From Bifidobacterium thermophilum DSM 20210 (GTDB taxonomy: Bacteria; Actinomycetota; Actinomycetes; Actinomycetales; Bifidobacteriaceae): a stretch of DNA of 64,000 nucleotides. A model generated the notes under the pieces. It worked only from the letters and a program-made list of their open reading frames with translations. It did not search any database and was not told where the DNA came from. Below are positions 27,629 to 40,570 of this stretch, piece after piece. Positions within the stretch are counted from its first letter, which is position 1. Every line of letters starts with the position of its first letter. The translations under genes and the position numbers were made by a program. The stretch is from positions 1 to 64,000 of the forward strand of contig JDUB01000005.1 of the NCBI GenBank assembly GCA_000771265.1, written 5' to 3'.

Positions 27629-29230
27629 TTATTCTTCGGCGACGAGCTCTAAATACCCGTCGTTCCACAGGTCCTCGTCGCCGTCGGGCATGAGCAGGAC
27701 ACGTTCCGGGTTCAACGCCTCGACGGCCCCTTCATCGTGGGTGACCAGTACGATCGCCCCCTCGTATTTCGCAATCGCCTTGAGGATTTCGTCGCGGGAG
27801 ACGGGGTCGAGGTTGTTGGTCGGCTCATCCAACAGCAACACGTTCGCACGGGACGTTACCAGCGTGGCGAGCGCCAATCGGGTTTTCTCACCGCCAGAGA
27901 GCACTTTCGTCGGCTTCATCACGTCATCGCCGGAGAAGAGGAAACTGCCCAGAATCGAACGCGTATGCGTGTCGTCAAGCTCGGGAGCCACATGCTGGAG
28001 ATTCTCCAACACCGTCGCATCCATATCAAGCGTGTCGTGCTCCTGAGCGAAATACCCGATCTTGCAACCGTGCCCATACACCACTTCGCCGGTATCCGGC
28101 TGCTCCTCACCGGCCAAAATCCGCAACGTCGTCGTCTTGCCGGCGCCGTTATAGCCGAGAATCACGACTCGTGAACCCTTGTCGATTGCCAGATTGATAC
28201 CCGCGAACACGATATTGGACCCGAAGGCCTTGGAAATATCCTTCGCCATAATCGGGGTACGGCCGCAAGGCGCCGGTTCCGGGAAGCGGATGTCGGCGAC
28301 TTTCTCCTTCTTCTCCGCCTCGCTTGTCTCTGCGAGCAACCGTTCGGCGCGGCGCATCATATTCTGTGCGGCGACCGCCTTCGTGGCCTTCGCATGTAGC
28401 CGGATGCCTTGCTTCATCAGGCGTTCCGCCTTCTTCTCCGCGACCTCGCGCTCACGGCGACGACGCTCCTCGTCGACCACACGCTGGTGCAGATAGGCCT
28501 TCCAGCCCAGCGAATACATGTCAATCTGGCCAAGCTGGGCGTCCAAATGCCACACCTTGTTCACAACCTCATCCAGCAGCTCCGTGGAGTGGGAGATCAC
28601 CAAGAAACCGCCTTCGAAGCGCTTGAGATAGCCACGCAGCCACTCAATCGAATCAGCATCCAAATGGTTCGTCGGCTCGTCGAGAATCAGCGTGTCAGCG
28701 TCGGAGAACAAGATGCGCGCCAGCTCGATGCGTCGCCGCTGGCCACCGGACAATGTGCCCAGCTGCTGCTGCATCACCTCTTGCGGCAGACCCAGGCTAT
28801 CGGCCATCGAAATCGCCTCGGACTGGGCGGCATACCCGCCGGCCTTCTCAAAATCCTGCATGGCCTTGTCATACCGGTTCATCGCCTTGGTCATCACATC
28901 AGGGTCAGGATCGGTCATATCCTTTTCCGCCTTGCGCAAACGCGAAATGATCGTCGCGATATCACGGGCGCTCATCATCCTGTCCAACGCGGTCTGCGTA
29001 GGGTCGGCGGCATGCGTGTCCTGGGGAAGATACCCAAGCTTGCCGGAAATGCGAACAGAACCCGCGGCGGGGAGCATATCACCGGTGATCACGCGCGTCA
29101 GTGTCGTCTTGCCTGCGCCGTTCCGGCCGACAAGACCAATCTTGTCGCCTTTGACGACATGGAAATCAGTGGGATGCAGCAATGTGCGCGCACCGATCTG
29201 AATCTCCAGTCCCTTCGCCTCGATAGCCAT
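27629..29230 (-). CDS. ABC-F family ATPase
   Basis: 533-residue protein with two ABC domains and no membrane segment, as in translation factors such as EttA and in Uup. Walker A motifs are [10 protein letters not shown] (near residue 35) and [10 protein letters not shown] (near 355). Signatures are [12 protein letters not shown] and [12 protein letters not shown], and Walker B motifs are [11 protein letters not shown] and [11 protein letters not shown]. Between the domains is a charged helical linker (about residues 250-310), the part that reaches into the ribosome in this family. Which ABC-F subgroup it belongs to, and whether it protects against antibiotics, cannot be decided here. It is divergent from uvrA. 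Confidence 0.88.
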   Translation of the reverse strand: MAIEAKGLEIQIGARTLLHPTDFHVVKGDKIGLVGRNGAGKTTLTRVITGDMLPAAGSVRISGKLGYLPQDTHAADPTQTALDRMMSARDIATIISRLRKAEKDMTDPDPDVMTKAMNRYDKAMQDFEKAGGYAAQSEAISMADSLGLPQEVMQQQLGTLSGGQRRRIELARILFSDADTLILDEPTNHLDADSIEWLRGYLKRFEGGFLVISHSTELLDEVVNKVWHLDAQLGQIDMYSLGWKAYLHQRVVDEERRRREREVAEKKAERLMKQGIRLHAKATKAVAAQNMMRRAERLLAETSEAEKKEKVADIRFPEPAPCGRTPIMAKDISKAFGSNIVFAGINLAIDKGSRVVILGYNGAGKTTTLRILAGEEQPDTGEVVYGHGCKIGYFAQEHDTLDMDATVLENLQHVAPELDDTHTRSILGSFLFSGDDVMKPTKVLSGGEKTRLALATLVTSRANVLLLDEPTNNLDPVSRDEILKAIAKYEGAIVLVTHDEGAVEALNPERVLLMPDGDEDLWNDGYLELVAEE

Positions 29231-29357
29231 GCCAACCTGCCGTTTCTTTCATCATCCGGGTCAAAGTCCAACGGGTTATCTTACCCATGGGGCGCCGACG
29301 TGCCGGGCATGGCATGGCGCGACACGCGCGGAGCTCGCCTGCGGTTCAACCCAATAT

Positions 29358-29371
29358 CGAACATCTGTTCG
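29358..29371. promoter_or_regulatory. LexA (SOS) box upstream of uvrA
   Basis: CGAACATCTGTTCG is a perfect CGAAC-N4-GTTCG palindrome, the LexA-binding consensus of Gram-positive and actinobacterial genomes. It lies 60 bp before the GTG start of uvrA, with a candidate -10 TATCCT at 29392-29397, so repression by LexA is expected. Confidence 0.85.
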
Positions 29372-29430
29372 AATTTCGTCGTGCTTGCCTGTATCCTAGA
29401 ACCCAGTACCAGACGTATCGGAGGCAAGAC

Positions 29431-32421
<2,991 letters not shown>

Positions 32422-32463
32422 ACCTCAGGAAACTCCGGGAAACCGGGAACGGCATGGGCGCGG

Positions 32464-32479
32464 GACGTACATGTACGTC
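32464..32479. promoter_or_regulatory. Perfect 16-bp palindrome upstream of uvrC
   Basis: GACGTACATGTACGTC is a perfect 16-bp palindrome, 55 bp before the uvrC ATG and 42 bp after the uvrA stop. It does not match the LexA consensus. It could be an operator for another regulator. Confidence 0.45.
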
Positions 32480-32533
32480 AACGCACCGGAACCGGAACGC
32501 GACAGGTAACCATGGAAAGGAACCGACGAGCAG

Positions 32534-35032
32534 ATGGGCATCATCGAGCGCCACAGCCCTGATCGCTGGCGTGCCACAGCCAAGGGGATTCTGGCCGAGC
32601 AGGCTGCACAGGGGCATGATTCCACTACTGTGGACGGCCCTGCAGGCGACGCAACTGGCGGCAAGGTGGGCGCGTCGTGGGGCGTGAACGCGAACGGGGC
32701 TCCGCTGCTTGGCGACTCACGAGACCTTTTCCGCCCGAAAACCGGTGACATTCCCGCGGAACCCGGTGTATACAAGTGGCGTGACAGCGAAGGCAGGGTC
32801 ATTTACGTCGGTAAGGCGAAGAACCTGCGTAACCGTCTGACGAACTATTTCCAGCCCCTTGACCAGCTGCATCCTCGCACCCAGACCATGGTGCTCACCG
32901 CACGAAGCTTGGAATGGACGGTGGTCGGCACTGAGCTTGAGGCGCTGACCCTCGAATACACATGGATCAAGGAATTCGACCCGCGGTTCAATGTCGTGTT
33001 CCGTGATGACAAAACCTATCCGTACCTCGCCGTCTCGGTGGGGGAAAGCGTGCCGCGCGTATGGGTGACGCGCAGCAGAAAACGGCGCGATACCAGGTAT
33101 TTTGGCCCATATGCGAAGGTGTGGGATCTTCGGCACAGCCTGGACAGGCTACTTAAGACCTTCCCGGTGCGCACATGCTCGGACGGGGTGTTCAACAAGG
33201 CGCGTCTCACCGGTAGGCCATGCCTGCTCGCCTCCATCGGCAAATGTTCCGCACCTTGCGTCGGACGTATCAGCGAGGCCGACCATCGCCGCCAATGTGA
33301 GCGGCTGGTCGGTGTGCTCACCGGAAGGGTCGGTAAAACATACATCGCCCAGCTCGGCCGGGAGATGAAAACGGCGAGCGACGACCTTGATTTCGAACGC
33401 GCTGCAAGGCTGCGGGACGAAATCGCGATGCTGCAAACCGTCATGCAGCAAAATTCCGTCGTTCTCGACCAGGATGTGGACGCCGACGTCTTCGGCCTGT
33501 CATCTGACGAGCTTGAAGCGTCGGTCCACGTGTTCTTCGTCAGGGATGGATCGATTCGCGGCGAACGCAACTGGACCGTCGAACGTGTCGAGGATATCGG
33601 GGATGACGAACTGATGTCCGATCTCATCGTCCAGGTGTATGCCGATTTACTCCATGAACGCGGTAGCGGACAAAGCTCCCGTACCGGCGAGGGCGCCCAG
33701 CCAATCAATGTTCTAGAGCGCAGGGACGCTATCGGAGCCACCCAGAGCGTCACCGCTTCGGACAGCCTCACCAGGGCGCAGGCGACAAGAACCCGCCACG
33801 AGCGGTTGGAACAAACCGGCCGCGCTGACTTGCTCGCTCCGATCGCTCCGGTGCCGCGGGAAATCCTCATGCCCATCGAGCCGGCAAGACGGGCTGACCT
33901 CGAGGCATGGCTCAGCGGCGAACGCGGATCGCTGGTCACGATTCGGGTCCCTGGTCGCGGCGAAAAACGGACCCTGATGGAACGCGCCAACGACAACGCC
34001 GCCCAAGCGTTGCAACGCAGCAAAATGAGCAGAATCAGTGACATCGGCGCCCGCACCCAAGCGATGAACGACGTCGCGGACGCGCTCGGATTGCCCCAGG
34101 CGCCGCTGCGCATCGAATGCTACGACATCTCCAACACCATCGGAGGCGCCTATCAGGTGGCGTCGATGGTGGTGTTCGAAGACGCCATCGCCAAGAAATC
34201 CGAATACCGCCGCTTCGCCATCCGCGGTGATGACGGCAAAGGCGCGCTCGACGACTTGAGCGCACTGTATGAGACTCTGACCAGACGATTCCGCCACGGA
34301 AATATCGCTGGCGACTCCGGTGACAGCATGGACAACGAGCGCAGAATCCGGCAAGCCGAACAGCATGCGTCCGAACAGCATACGTCCCTCGTCACAGACC
34401 GGTCTGAAACTGGCAACGGCGAACCGGCAGGTATGGCGACGACGGCAGAAGCTGCCGGTGCGTCGGGGTCTGCCGGCGTGTCCGGTTCTGCGCAGCCGAT
34501 CCTGGCGCAGCACACGGTCAACCAGGACGCCGTACAGGATGCCGCCGTGGACGAAGTCATCCAACAGAACACCCAACGGCGTCATTTCGCCTATAAACCG
34601 AATCTCGTCGTGGTCGATGGCGGCAAACCCCAGGTCATGGCGGCGGCGAAGGCATTGCATGACTGCGGGGTCGACGATGTCGCCATATGCGGTCTTGCGA
34701 AGCGTCTCGAGGAAGTGTGGGTCCCGGATGACGACTATCCGATCATTCTCCCGCGCCAATCCGAAGGTATGTACCTGTTGCAACGCGTGCGCGACGAATC
34801 GCACCGATTCGCCATCACCTACCATCGTCAGACACACAGAAAAGGGTCTTTGCGTTCCGCGCTCGACGACATTCCGGGCATCGGGCCGTCCTACCAGAAG
34901 CGTCTGCTCAACGCGTTCGGATCGGTCAGGGCAATGCGCGAGGCGAGTATCGAACAGCTCGAACAGGTTAAGGGCGTCGGCCACGCCAAGGCCGAAGCCG
35001 TGTACGCGGCGCTCCACGCGAAGGACGAGTGA
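32534..35032 (+). CDS. uvrC: Excinuclease ABC subunit C
   Basis: 832-residue dual-incision nuclease of excision repair. In order: an N-terminal extension (1-64), the GIY-YIG nuclease (GVYKWRDSEGRVIYVGKAKN, about 75-95), the UVR UvrB-binding motif (DLDFERAARLRDEIA, near 280), the RNase H-like 5' nuclease (IECYDISNTIGGAYQVASM near 525 and LVVVDGGKPQV near 688) and paired helix-hairpin-helix motifs at the C-terminus (IPGIGPSYQKRLL). About 100 low-complexity residues (about 585-685) split the nuclease domain. UvrC is usually 600-700 residues. AAAGGA lies 12 nt upstream of the ATG, rather far, so a later start is possible. Confidence 0.94.
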   Translation: MGIIERHSPDRWRATAKGILAEQAAQGHDSTTVDGPAGDATGGKVGASWGVNANGAPLLGDSRDLFRPKTGDIPAEPGVYKWRDSEGRVIYVGKAKNLRNRLTNYFQPLDQLHPRTQTMVLTARSLEWTVVGTELEALTLEYTWIKEFDPRFNVVFRDDKTYPYLAVSVGESVPRVWVTRSRKRRDTRYFGPYAKVWDLRHSLDRLLKTFPVRTCSDGVFNKARLTGRPCLLASIGKCSAPCVGRISEADHRRQCERLVGVLTGRVGKTYIAQLGREMKTASDDLDFERAARLRDEIAMLQTVMQQNSVVLDQDVDADVFGLSSDELEASVHVFFVRDGSIRGERNWTVERVEDIGDDELMSDLIVQVYADLLHERGSGQSSRTGEGAQPINVLERRDAIGATQSVTASDSLTRAQATRTRHERLEQTGRADLLAPIAPVPREILMPIEPARRADLEAWLSGERGSLVTIRVPGRGEKRTLMERANDNAAQALQRSKMSRISDIGARTQAMNDVADALGLPQAPLRIECYDISNTIGGAYQVASMVVFEDAIAKKSEYRRFAIRGDDGKGALDDLSALYETLTRRFRHGNIAGDSGDSMDNERRIRQAEQHASEQHTSLVTDRSETGNGEPAGMATTAEAAGASGSAGVSGSAQPILAQHTVNQDAVQDAAVDEVIQQNTQRRHFAYKPNLVVVDGGKPQVMAAAKALHDCGVDDVAICGLAKRLEEVWVPDDDYPIILPRQSEGMYLLQRVRDESHRFAITYHRQTHRKGSLRSALDDIPGIGPSYQKRLLNAFGSVRAMREASIEQLEQVKGVGHAKAEAVYAALHAKDE

Positions 35033-35119
35033 TTCGGCTACCATGGGCAATGCCGGAAACGTCGTCACCGAACGGGTGCGCGGCATGAAGACACGATTGG
35101 AACACGGGGAGGCACACGC

Positions 35120-36148
35120 ATGATGGATATCGAGGATTCCGCGGGAGCTCCGATTACCGGCAACCAGTGCGCGGTGCTCGGCAAGCCGATTAGGCATTCA
35201 CTCTCGCCGACACTGCATCAGGCAGCCTACCGTGCGCTCGGCCTCGCCGGCACGTGGTCGTATCACCGCTACGAGATCGACGAGAATCATCTTGGGCCGT
35301 TTCTGTCAGGTCTTGATTCGAGTTGGCGAGGTCTGAGCCTCACCATGCCGTTGAAACGCACCATCCAGCCGTACGGACTTCCCTCCAATATGTGGGCGCG
35401 CAGGCTTGCCGTCGCCAACACCGTGGTCTTCGACTGGGACGAGCCCGGCATCCCCGGCCCGGCGCGAGAACACGGCCTTCCCTTGATGCGCCTGTATAAC
35501 ACGGACGTTGACGGCATCGACCTCGCCATCCGCCACGCGTGGCAGACGGCAGGAGCGGATATGCGACCCCAGAGGCATGGTATGCACGCGTTGGTCATCG
35601 GCAACGGGAACACCGCGATGTCCGCGATTGCCGCATTGTCTCAGTTGACCTCTCCGGGGGGAGCAGTGGTACGGCGTATCACCGTAGCCGCACGCCATCC
35701 AGAGCATAATGCGGACATCGTCGCACTTGCCGAGCATCGAGACAACGGCAGATTGTCGGGCATCGGCATCGACGTCGACATCATCGTGCTCGACCGTGTC
35801 CCTGAGACGATCGCCGATTGCGATATCGTCATTTCGACGATCCCGTCGAGGGCCGCGGATCCCATTGCGGACGCCTTGGGTGAAGCCGGAGCCATGGTAC
35901 ACGGCACTTTGCTCGACGTCGCCTATGATCCACGTCCCAGCGCATTGAACCGCGCTTGGTCGCAGGCGGGCGGCCTGTCCATCGGCGGCGAGGACATGCT
36001 CCTGTATCAAGCCATCGGGCAGGTATGCCTGATGACCGGCAGGGGAGCGGAACGCTGGAACGGGGATCAGCCGGCAGCCATGGCGGAAGTCGATGCCCCG
36101 CTGGAAGATGCAATGAGAGAAGCGTTATTGGAGGCACTGAATGGCTGA
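35120..36148 (+). CDS. aroE: Shikimate dehydrogenase-like protein
   Basis: 342-residue NADP-dependent shikimate dehydrogenase family protein. Substrate-binding residues are present: HSLSPTLH, the catalytic Lys in MPLKRTI and the Asp in NTDVDG; the late Gln is in LYQAIGQ. The nucleotide loop reads VIGNGNTAMSA rather than the common GAGGAA. It is longer than E. coli AroE (272) and may be a paralogue rather than the main biosynthetic enzyme. GGGGAGG lies upstream of a double ATG (35120 and 35123). The stop overlaps the rapZ start by 8 nt, so the two are coupled. Confidence 0.75.
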   Translation: MMDIEDSAGAPITGNQCAVLGKPIRHSLSPTLHQAAYRALGLAGTWSYHRYEIDENHLGPFLSGLDSSWRGLSLTMPLKRTIQPYGLPSNMWARRLAVANTVVFDWDEPGIPGPAREHGLPLMRLYNTDVDGIDLAIRHAWQTAGADMRPQRHGMHALVIGNGNTAMSAIAALSQLTSPGGAVVRRITVAARHPEHNADIVALAEHRDNGRLSGIGIDVDIIVLDRVPETIADCDIVISTIPSRAADPIADALGEAGAMVHGTLLDVAYDPRPSALNRAWSQAGGLSIGGEDMLLYQAIGQVCLMTGRGAERWNGDQPAAMAEVDAPLEDAMREALLEALNG

Positions 36149-37082
36149 AACGAGCGAACAAAGCCCTGCGACCGCCGCCACGGGAAATGGCGATCGACCG
36201 GATCCCGCCGATTCTTTCGAGGTGCTGCTCATCACCGGTATGAGCGGAGCCGGACGCACGCATGCCGCGGATGCACTCGAGGACATGGGGTGGTACGTTG
36301 TCGACAATATGCCCCCGAAACTCCTGATTCCGTTGGTCGATATGATGACATCCTCCGGTTCGAAGGTCCACAAGCTCGCAGCCGTGGTGGATGTTCGTTC
36401 GCGCAGCTATTTCGACGATTTGTCTGAGGTGCTCAGTCATCTTGATGACCTGGGTGTCAAAACACGCATCCTGTTCCTCGATGCCAGCAACGAAGTGCTG
36501 ATCAAACGGTACGAGTCCGTACGTCGCCCACATCCGCTCCAACATGGCAACCGGCTGATCGACGGCATTCTCGAAGAACGTACGTTGCTCGCCAATCTCA
36601 AGGAACATGCGGATATGGTGATCGACACGTCGTCGCTCAGTATCCATCAGCTGTCCACCAAACTGTATGAGGCGTTACTCGGCTCCGGCCCCACCACGGT
36701 TTCGGTCCACATCTTCAGTTTCGGGTTCAAATACGGCATCCCGATCGATGCCGATTTCGTGGCGGATGTCAGATTCCTGCCTAATCCGTACTGGGTGCCT
36801 TCCCTGCGTGAGCTTACCGGTCTGGACAAACCGGTCAGCGACTATGTGCTCTCGAGCAAGGGTGCCAAGGAGTTCCTTGACGCCTACCAGCGAGCCATCA
36901 GTATCGCCATCGACGGTTACGCCAGGGAAGACAAACATTATGTGACCATAGCCATCGGCTGTACCGGAGGTCAGCATCGTTCAGTGGCCATGAGCAATGC
37001 ACTTGCCGAGCGTCTGCGCGCGCAAGGATTGTCCGTGACGGTGTCCGCGCGCGAGCTGCATCGCCATCTGCATCAGGCCTGA
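36141..37082 (+). CDS. rapZ: RNase adapter protein RapZ (YvcJ family)
   Basis: 313-residue nucleotide-binding protein. In E. coli RapZ governs glucosamine-6-phosphate synthesis through small RNAs; in Gram-positives the role is less clear. The P-loop region reads GMSGAGRTHAADAL from G33, with Arg in place of the usual Walker A Lys. The FSFGFKYGIP motif and the GCTGGQHRSV motif near the C-terminus are conserved. It overlaps the aroE-like gene upstream and precedes whiA, as is standard in actinobacteria and firmicutes. Confidence 0.9.
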   Translation: MAETSEQSPATAATGNGDRPDPADSFEVLLITGMSGAGRTHAADALEDMGWYVVDNMPPKLLIPLVDMMTSSGSKVHKLAAVVDVRSRSYFDDLSEVLSHLDDLGVKTRILFLDASNEVLIKRYESVRRPHPLQHGNRLIDGILEERTLLANLKEHADMVIDTSSLSIHQLSTKLYEALLGSGPTTVSVHIFSFGFKYGIPIDADFVADVRFLPNPYWVPSLRELTGLDKPVSDYVLSSKGAKEFLDAYQRAISIAIDGYAREDKHYVTIAIGCTGGQHRSVAMSNALAERLRAQGLSVTVSARELHRHLHQA

Positions 37083-37234
37083 CCGCATGGCGAAAAGCCC
37101 CAAGCTGAATTTACACGGCTTGTCGTAATCTTGTCCAAGATATTGGATATCACAGTTACACGTTGCCACCTTGCCGGATTATGCCGGCATGTTGCAGAGG
37201 CAGTGAAGAGAAACAGGAAGTAGGAGGTTGGCTC

Positions 37235-38257
37235 TTGGCTCTTCTCGATGATGTCAATAGCGAACTCGCCACGATTAACGATGACCTGCCAGCTGCAATG
37301 GTGGCTCAGGCGGCCGCCATGTTCCAATTTGGCGGCGGTCTGCGTCAGACCAGCAGCAAACAGGTCGTGTTGTTCGCACAGTTCGATTCGCTGGAAGCGG
37401 CGAAATGGCTGCACAATGCCATTGTCAACCAGTTCCAGCACCAGGCTCAGGAAGTCGCGAAGAGACAGCCGTTGCACGAGCAGAACGGTGCCAAGCAACC
37501 GAAATTTGACGCTGTCATCAAGTCGGTCCGCCGTAAGACCCCGCAGGGTCAAATCATCCAGCGGTACAACGTCGTCGTCGATCATGGGGCTATGGGACTA
37601 GCTGTCTGGCTGGGACTGTACAATCCGCGCATCCATCGCGTGGTTCGTGGCCTGCCGCCCGAGATCGTGAACGGGAAAATCCCGCAGATCAAAGCCGCAT
37701 GGCGTGGTGCGTTCATGGCCCACGGCCGTATCTCGGACATCGGCACGGCCGGCTATCTCGAGGTCATCTGCCCCACCCATGAGGCGGCATTGGCTCTCCA
37801 AGGCGCAGCTCATCGTCTGGGCATCAGTGCGAAAACACGTCAGGTGCGCAGCTCGGAGCGTGTGACTCTTCGTGATCCTGACGCCATCGAACGGCTGCTC
37901 AACCTGATTGGCGCACCCCAGTCCGCAAGGGAATGGACCGGCAAGCGCACCGACGGCGAACCGCGAGGCAAGACGAATCGTCTGGCGAATTTCGATGACG
38001 CCAATATGCGCCGCAGCGCGAAAGCCGCGGCCGAAGCGACCGAAAAAGTGCGCAACGCCTTCGAAATCCTCGGCGACGATATTCCGCCGAAACTGCGTGC
38101 GGCGGGACAGCTTCGCCTCGATCACCGTGACGCCAGCCTGGAGGAACTCGGCCGCCTTGCTGATCCCCCAATCAGCAAAGATGCAATCGCAGGGCGCATC
38201 CGGCGGCTGCTGCAGAAAGCGGAGAAAGTCCAGAATGCGCGGCAACAGGGGTTGTGA
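37235..38257 (+). CDS. whiA: WhiA-type DNA-binding regulator
   Basis: 340-residue WhiA. The family has a LAGLIDADG-like N-terminal domain and a C-terminal helix-turn-helix, and controls sporulation or cell division genes in actinobacteria. FGGGLRQT near the N-terminus matches the family pattern of FAGGL, and the C-terminal HTH includes [17 protein letters not shown]. The start is TTG at 37235, with GGAGG 7 nt upstream; the preceding residues do not fit the family. A YvcK-type gene, usually found between rapZ and whiA, is absent. Confidence 0.9.
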   Translation: MALLDDVNSELATINDDLPAAMVAQAAAMFQFGGGLRQTSSKQVVLFAQFDSLEAAKWLHNAIVNQFQHQAQEVAKRQPLHEQNGAKQPKFDAVIKSVRRKTPQGQIIQRYNVVVDHGAMGLAVWLGLYNPRIHRVVRGLPPEIVNGKIPQIKAAWRGAFMAHGRISDIGTAGYLEVICPTHEAALALQGAAHRLGISAKTRQVRSSERVTLRDPDAIERLLNLIGAPQSAREWTGKRTDGEPRGKTNRLANFDDANMRRSAKAAAEATEKVRNAFEILGDDIPPKLRAAGQLRLDHRDASLEELGRLADPPISKDAIAGRIRRLLQKAEKVQNARQQGL

Positions 38258-38294
38258 GCCTCTCGTTTCGCGACACGGTTGCGTTTCCCACTTT

Positions 38295-38340
38295 GACGGC
38301 GTCATCCTTCTCGCTGCACGCGAAGGATGGCGTCTTTTGT
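38295..38340 (+). terminator. Terminator between whiA and pgk
   Basis: CATCCTTC pairs with GAAGGATG around a loop containing GCTGCACG, with outer pairing of GACG with CGTC, followed by TTTTG. It separates whiA from pgk, so pgk needs its own promoter; a candidate -10 TATCAT is at 38355-38360. Confidence 0.65.
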
Positions 38341-38429
38341 TCTTCGTTGCCTGTATCATCGCAATTGGCGTAGTCACGTCACCATCTTCCCGCATGGCCT
38401 GTGTGGCATGCGGTTAGGAAAGGATATTC

Positions 38430-39635
38430 ATGAAGACACTGAAGGATCTTGGAGATCTCAAGGGCAAGCGCGTTCTCGTCCGCGCGGATTTCAACGTTCC
38501 GCTGGACGGCACCACGATCACCGATGACGGCCGTATCCGTGCCGCCCTGCCGACCATCAAGGCTTTGCGCGCCGACGGCGCCAAGGTCATCCTCATGGCG
38601 CATCTCGGCCGTCCGAAGGGCAAGGTTGTTCCTGAACTGTCTCTCGCGCCGGTTGCCAAGCGTCTTGGTGAGCTGCTGGGTGTCGATGTCCCGCTCGCCG
38701 AGGACACCTATGGCCAGGACGCCCATGCCAAGGTCGCGGCGATGAACGACGGTGACGTCGTGCTGCTGCAGAATGTGCGTTTCAACCCTGAGGAGACCAG
38801 CAAGGACGAAGCCGAGCGCGACGCCTATGCGAAGAAGATCGCCGAACTCGGCGACGTGTTCGTCTCCGACGGCTTCGGTGTCGTGCACCGCGCCCAGGGC
38901 TCCAACTACTCCATCGCCAAGTTCCTGCCTTCCGCGGCCGGCCTGCTCGTCGAGAAGGAAGTTAAGGCGCTGTCCCGCGCCACCGAGAACCCGGAACGCC
39001 CGCTGACGGTCGTGCTCGGCGGTTCCAAGGTCTCCGACAAGCTCGGCGTCATCGAGAACCTGCTCGGCAGCGCCAACCGTCTGGTCATCGGCGGTGGCAT
39101 GGTCTATACCTTCCTCAAGGCCAAGGGCTATGAGGTCGGCACCTCGCTGCTCGAGGAAGATCAGCTCGAAACGGTCAAGGGCTACATCCAGACCGCTGAG
39201 AAGACCGGTGTCGAGCTCGTGCTTCCGACCGATATCGTCGTGAACGCCGGCTTCCCGGCTGGTGACACCCCGATTGCACCGGAGGTCGTCAAGGCGGATG
39301 CCATCCCGGCTGACAAGATGGGTCTGGACATCGGCCCGGATTCCCAGAAGCTGTTCCACGACAAGATCGTCGATTCCAAGACGGTCGTGTGGAACGGCCC
39401 GATGGGTGTCTTCGAAGTCGCTCAGTTCGCTGAGGGCACCCGCGCTGTGGCGCAGGGTCTGGTCGATGCGACCAAGGCTGGTGCGTTCACCATCGTCGGC
39501 GGCGGCGATTCCGCTTCTGCCGTGCGCAACCTCGGCTTCCCGGAGGATGGCTTCTCCCACATCTCCACCGGTGGTGGCGCTTCCCTTGAGTTCCTCGAGG
39601 GCAAGGAGCTTCCGGGGCTGAAGGTGCTCGAGTAA
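38430..39635 (+). CDS. pgk: Phosphoglycerate kinase
   Basis: 401-residue glycolytic kinase making ATP from 1,3-bisphosphoglycerate. The N-terminal [11 protein letters not shown] and the C-terminal nucleotide-binding GGGDSASAV are diagnostic, as is WNGPMGVFE. The length is normal. AGGAAAGGATATTC lies upstream of the ATG. Codons are strongly biased (CGC/CGT, CTG/CTC, AAG), as for highly expressed genes. In many actinobacteria gap sits just upstream, but here it is whiA. Confidence 0.97.
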   Translation: MKTLKDLGDLKGKRVLVRADFNVPLDGTTITDDGRIRAALPTIKALRADGAKVILMAHLGRPKGKVVPELSLAPVAKRLGELLGVDVPLAEDTYGQDAHAKVAAMNDGDVVLLQNVRFNPEETSKDEAERDAYAKKIAELGDVFVSDGFGVVHRAQGSNYSIAKFLPSAAGLLVEKEVKALSRATENPERPLTVVLGGSKVSDKLGVIENLLGSANRLVIGGGMVYTFLKAKGYEVGTSLLEEDQLETVKGYIQTAEKTGVELVLPTDIVVNAGFPAGDTPIAPEVVKADAIPADKMGLDIGPDSQKLFHDKIVDSKTVVWNGPMGVFEVAQFAEGTRAVAQGLVDATKAGAFTIVGGGDSASAVRNLGFPEDGFSHISTGGGASLEFLEGKELPGLKVLE

Positions 39636-39654
39636 TTCGCATGTACGGCGAACC

Positions 39655-39696
39655 GTGTGCGGGCATGTCGTGACCGGCGTGCCCGCACACGTGTTT
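39655..39696 (+). terminator. Hairpin after pgk
   Basis: GTGTGCGGGCATG (39655-39667) pairs with CGTGCCCGCACAC (39678-39690), with one wobble, followed by GTGTTTCC. It probably reduces read-through into tpiA. Confidence 0.7.
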
Positions 39697-39763
39697 CCCG
39701 GTGTCGTGCACGTATCGTCACCGGAAAAGTGGTGTCGGGGTTGTTGACAAAGATGGAGATGGT

Positions 39764-40570
39764 ATGGCGGTGAATCGGATTCCGCTGGTCGCGGGGAACT
39801 GGAAGATGAACTTCAATCATCTCGAGGCGACCTATTTCGTCCAGAAATTCGCATGGCTGTTGCGGGACGCGCATGTGGACCCGCGCACGTGCGAGGTCGC
39901 GTTGATGCCGTCGTTCACGTCGATTCGCAGTGTCCAGGTGCTGGTCGAAGCCGATGATCTGCCCATCAAGTATGGCGCGCAATCCGTGTCCGTGACTTCG
40001 CAAGGGGCGTTCACCGGTGACGTTTCCGCAGATATGCTGGCGGCGCTGGGTTGTTCATATGTGATTGTCGGCCATTCGGAGCGACGCAAATACCATCCGG
40101 AAGATGACGCGAATATCGTCGACCAGGTCCGCGCCGTGCTCGCAGCTGGTATGCGGCCCATCCTGTGCGTGGGCGAAAGCTACGAGGAACGCAAGCAGGG
40201 CATCGAGCTTGATTTCGCCGTCGGCCAAGTGCGGGATGTGACCCGTGACCTGTCTGTGGAAGAGGCCACGAAGCTGCTGATTGCTTATGAGCCGGTTTGG
40301 GCGATTGGCACCGGCATGGTGGCCACCCCGCAGTCAGCCCAGGATGCAGCCAAGGCGATTCGTGACGATATCCGTGAGACCTTCGGCGATGAGACAGCCA
40401 CGAGCCTGCGTATCTTGTACGGCGGGTCGGTGACCTCCAAGAATGCGTCCCAATTGATCACCCAACCCGATGTCGATGGTTTCCTGGTCGGTGGCGCGTC
40501 CTTGCATCCGGAGGAACTCGCCAAGATTGTACGGCTTGTGGCGAAATCCGGGGCGTCTGGCCGCAAGTAG
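39764..40570 (+). CDS. tpiA: Triosephosphate isomerase
   Basis: 268-residue glycolytic isomerase interconverting DHAP and glyceraldehyde 3-phosphate. Active-site residues are in NWKMN (K13), GHSERR (His near 101) and AYEPVWAIGTG (Glu near 176), with the phosphate loop ILYGGSV. The ATG at 39764 gives the family N-terminus and has GGAG upstream; a start at 39701 would add 21 residues. Confidence 0.96.
   Translation: MAVNRIPLVAGNWKMNFNHLEATYFVQKFAWLLRDAHVDPRTCEVALMPSFTSIRSVQVLVEADDLPIKYGAQSVSVTSQGAFTGDVSADMLAALGCSYVIVGHSERRKYHPEDDANIVDQVRAVLAAGMRPILCVGESYEERKQGIELDFAVGQVRDVTRDLSVEEATKLLIAYEPVWAIGTGMVATPQSAQDAAKAIRDDIRETFGDETATSLRILYGGSVTSKNASQLITQPDVDGFLVGGASLHPEELAKIVRLVAKSGASGRK

Noticed and set aside
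35043..35123. 26-codon ORF between uvrC and the aroE-like gene
   Set aside because: Too short, no conserved feature, and its end overlaps the ribosome-binding site region of the next gene.
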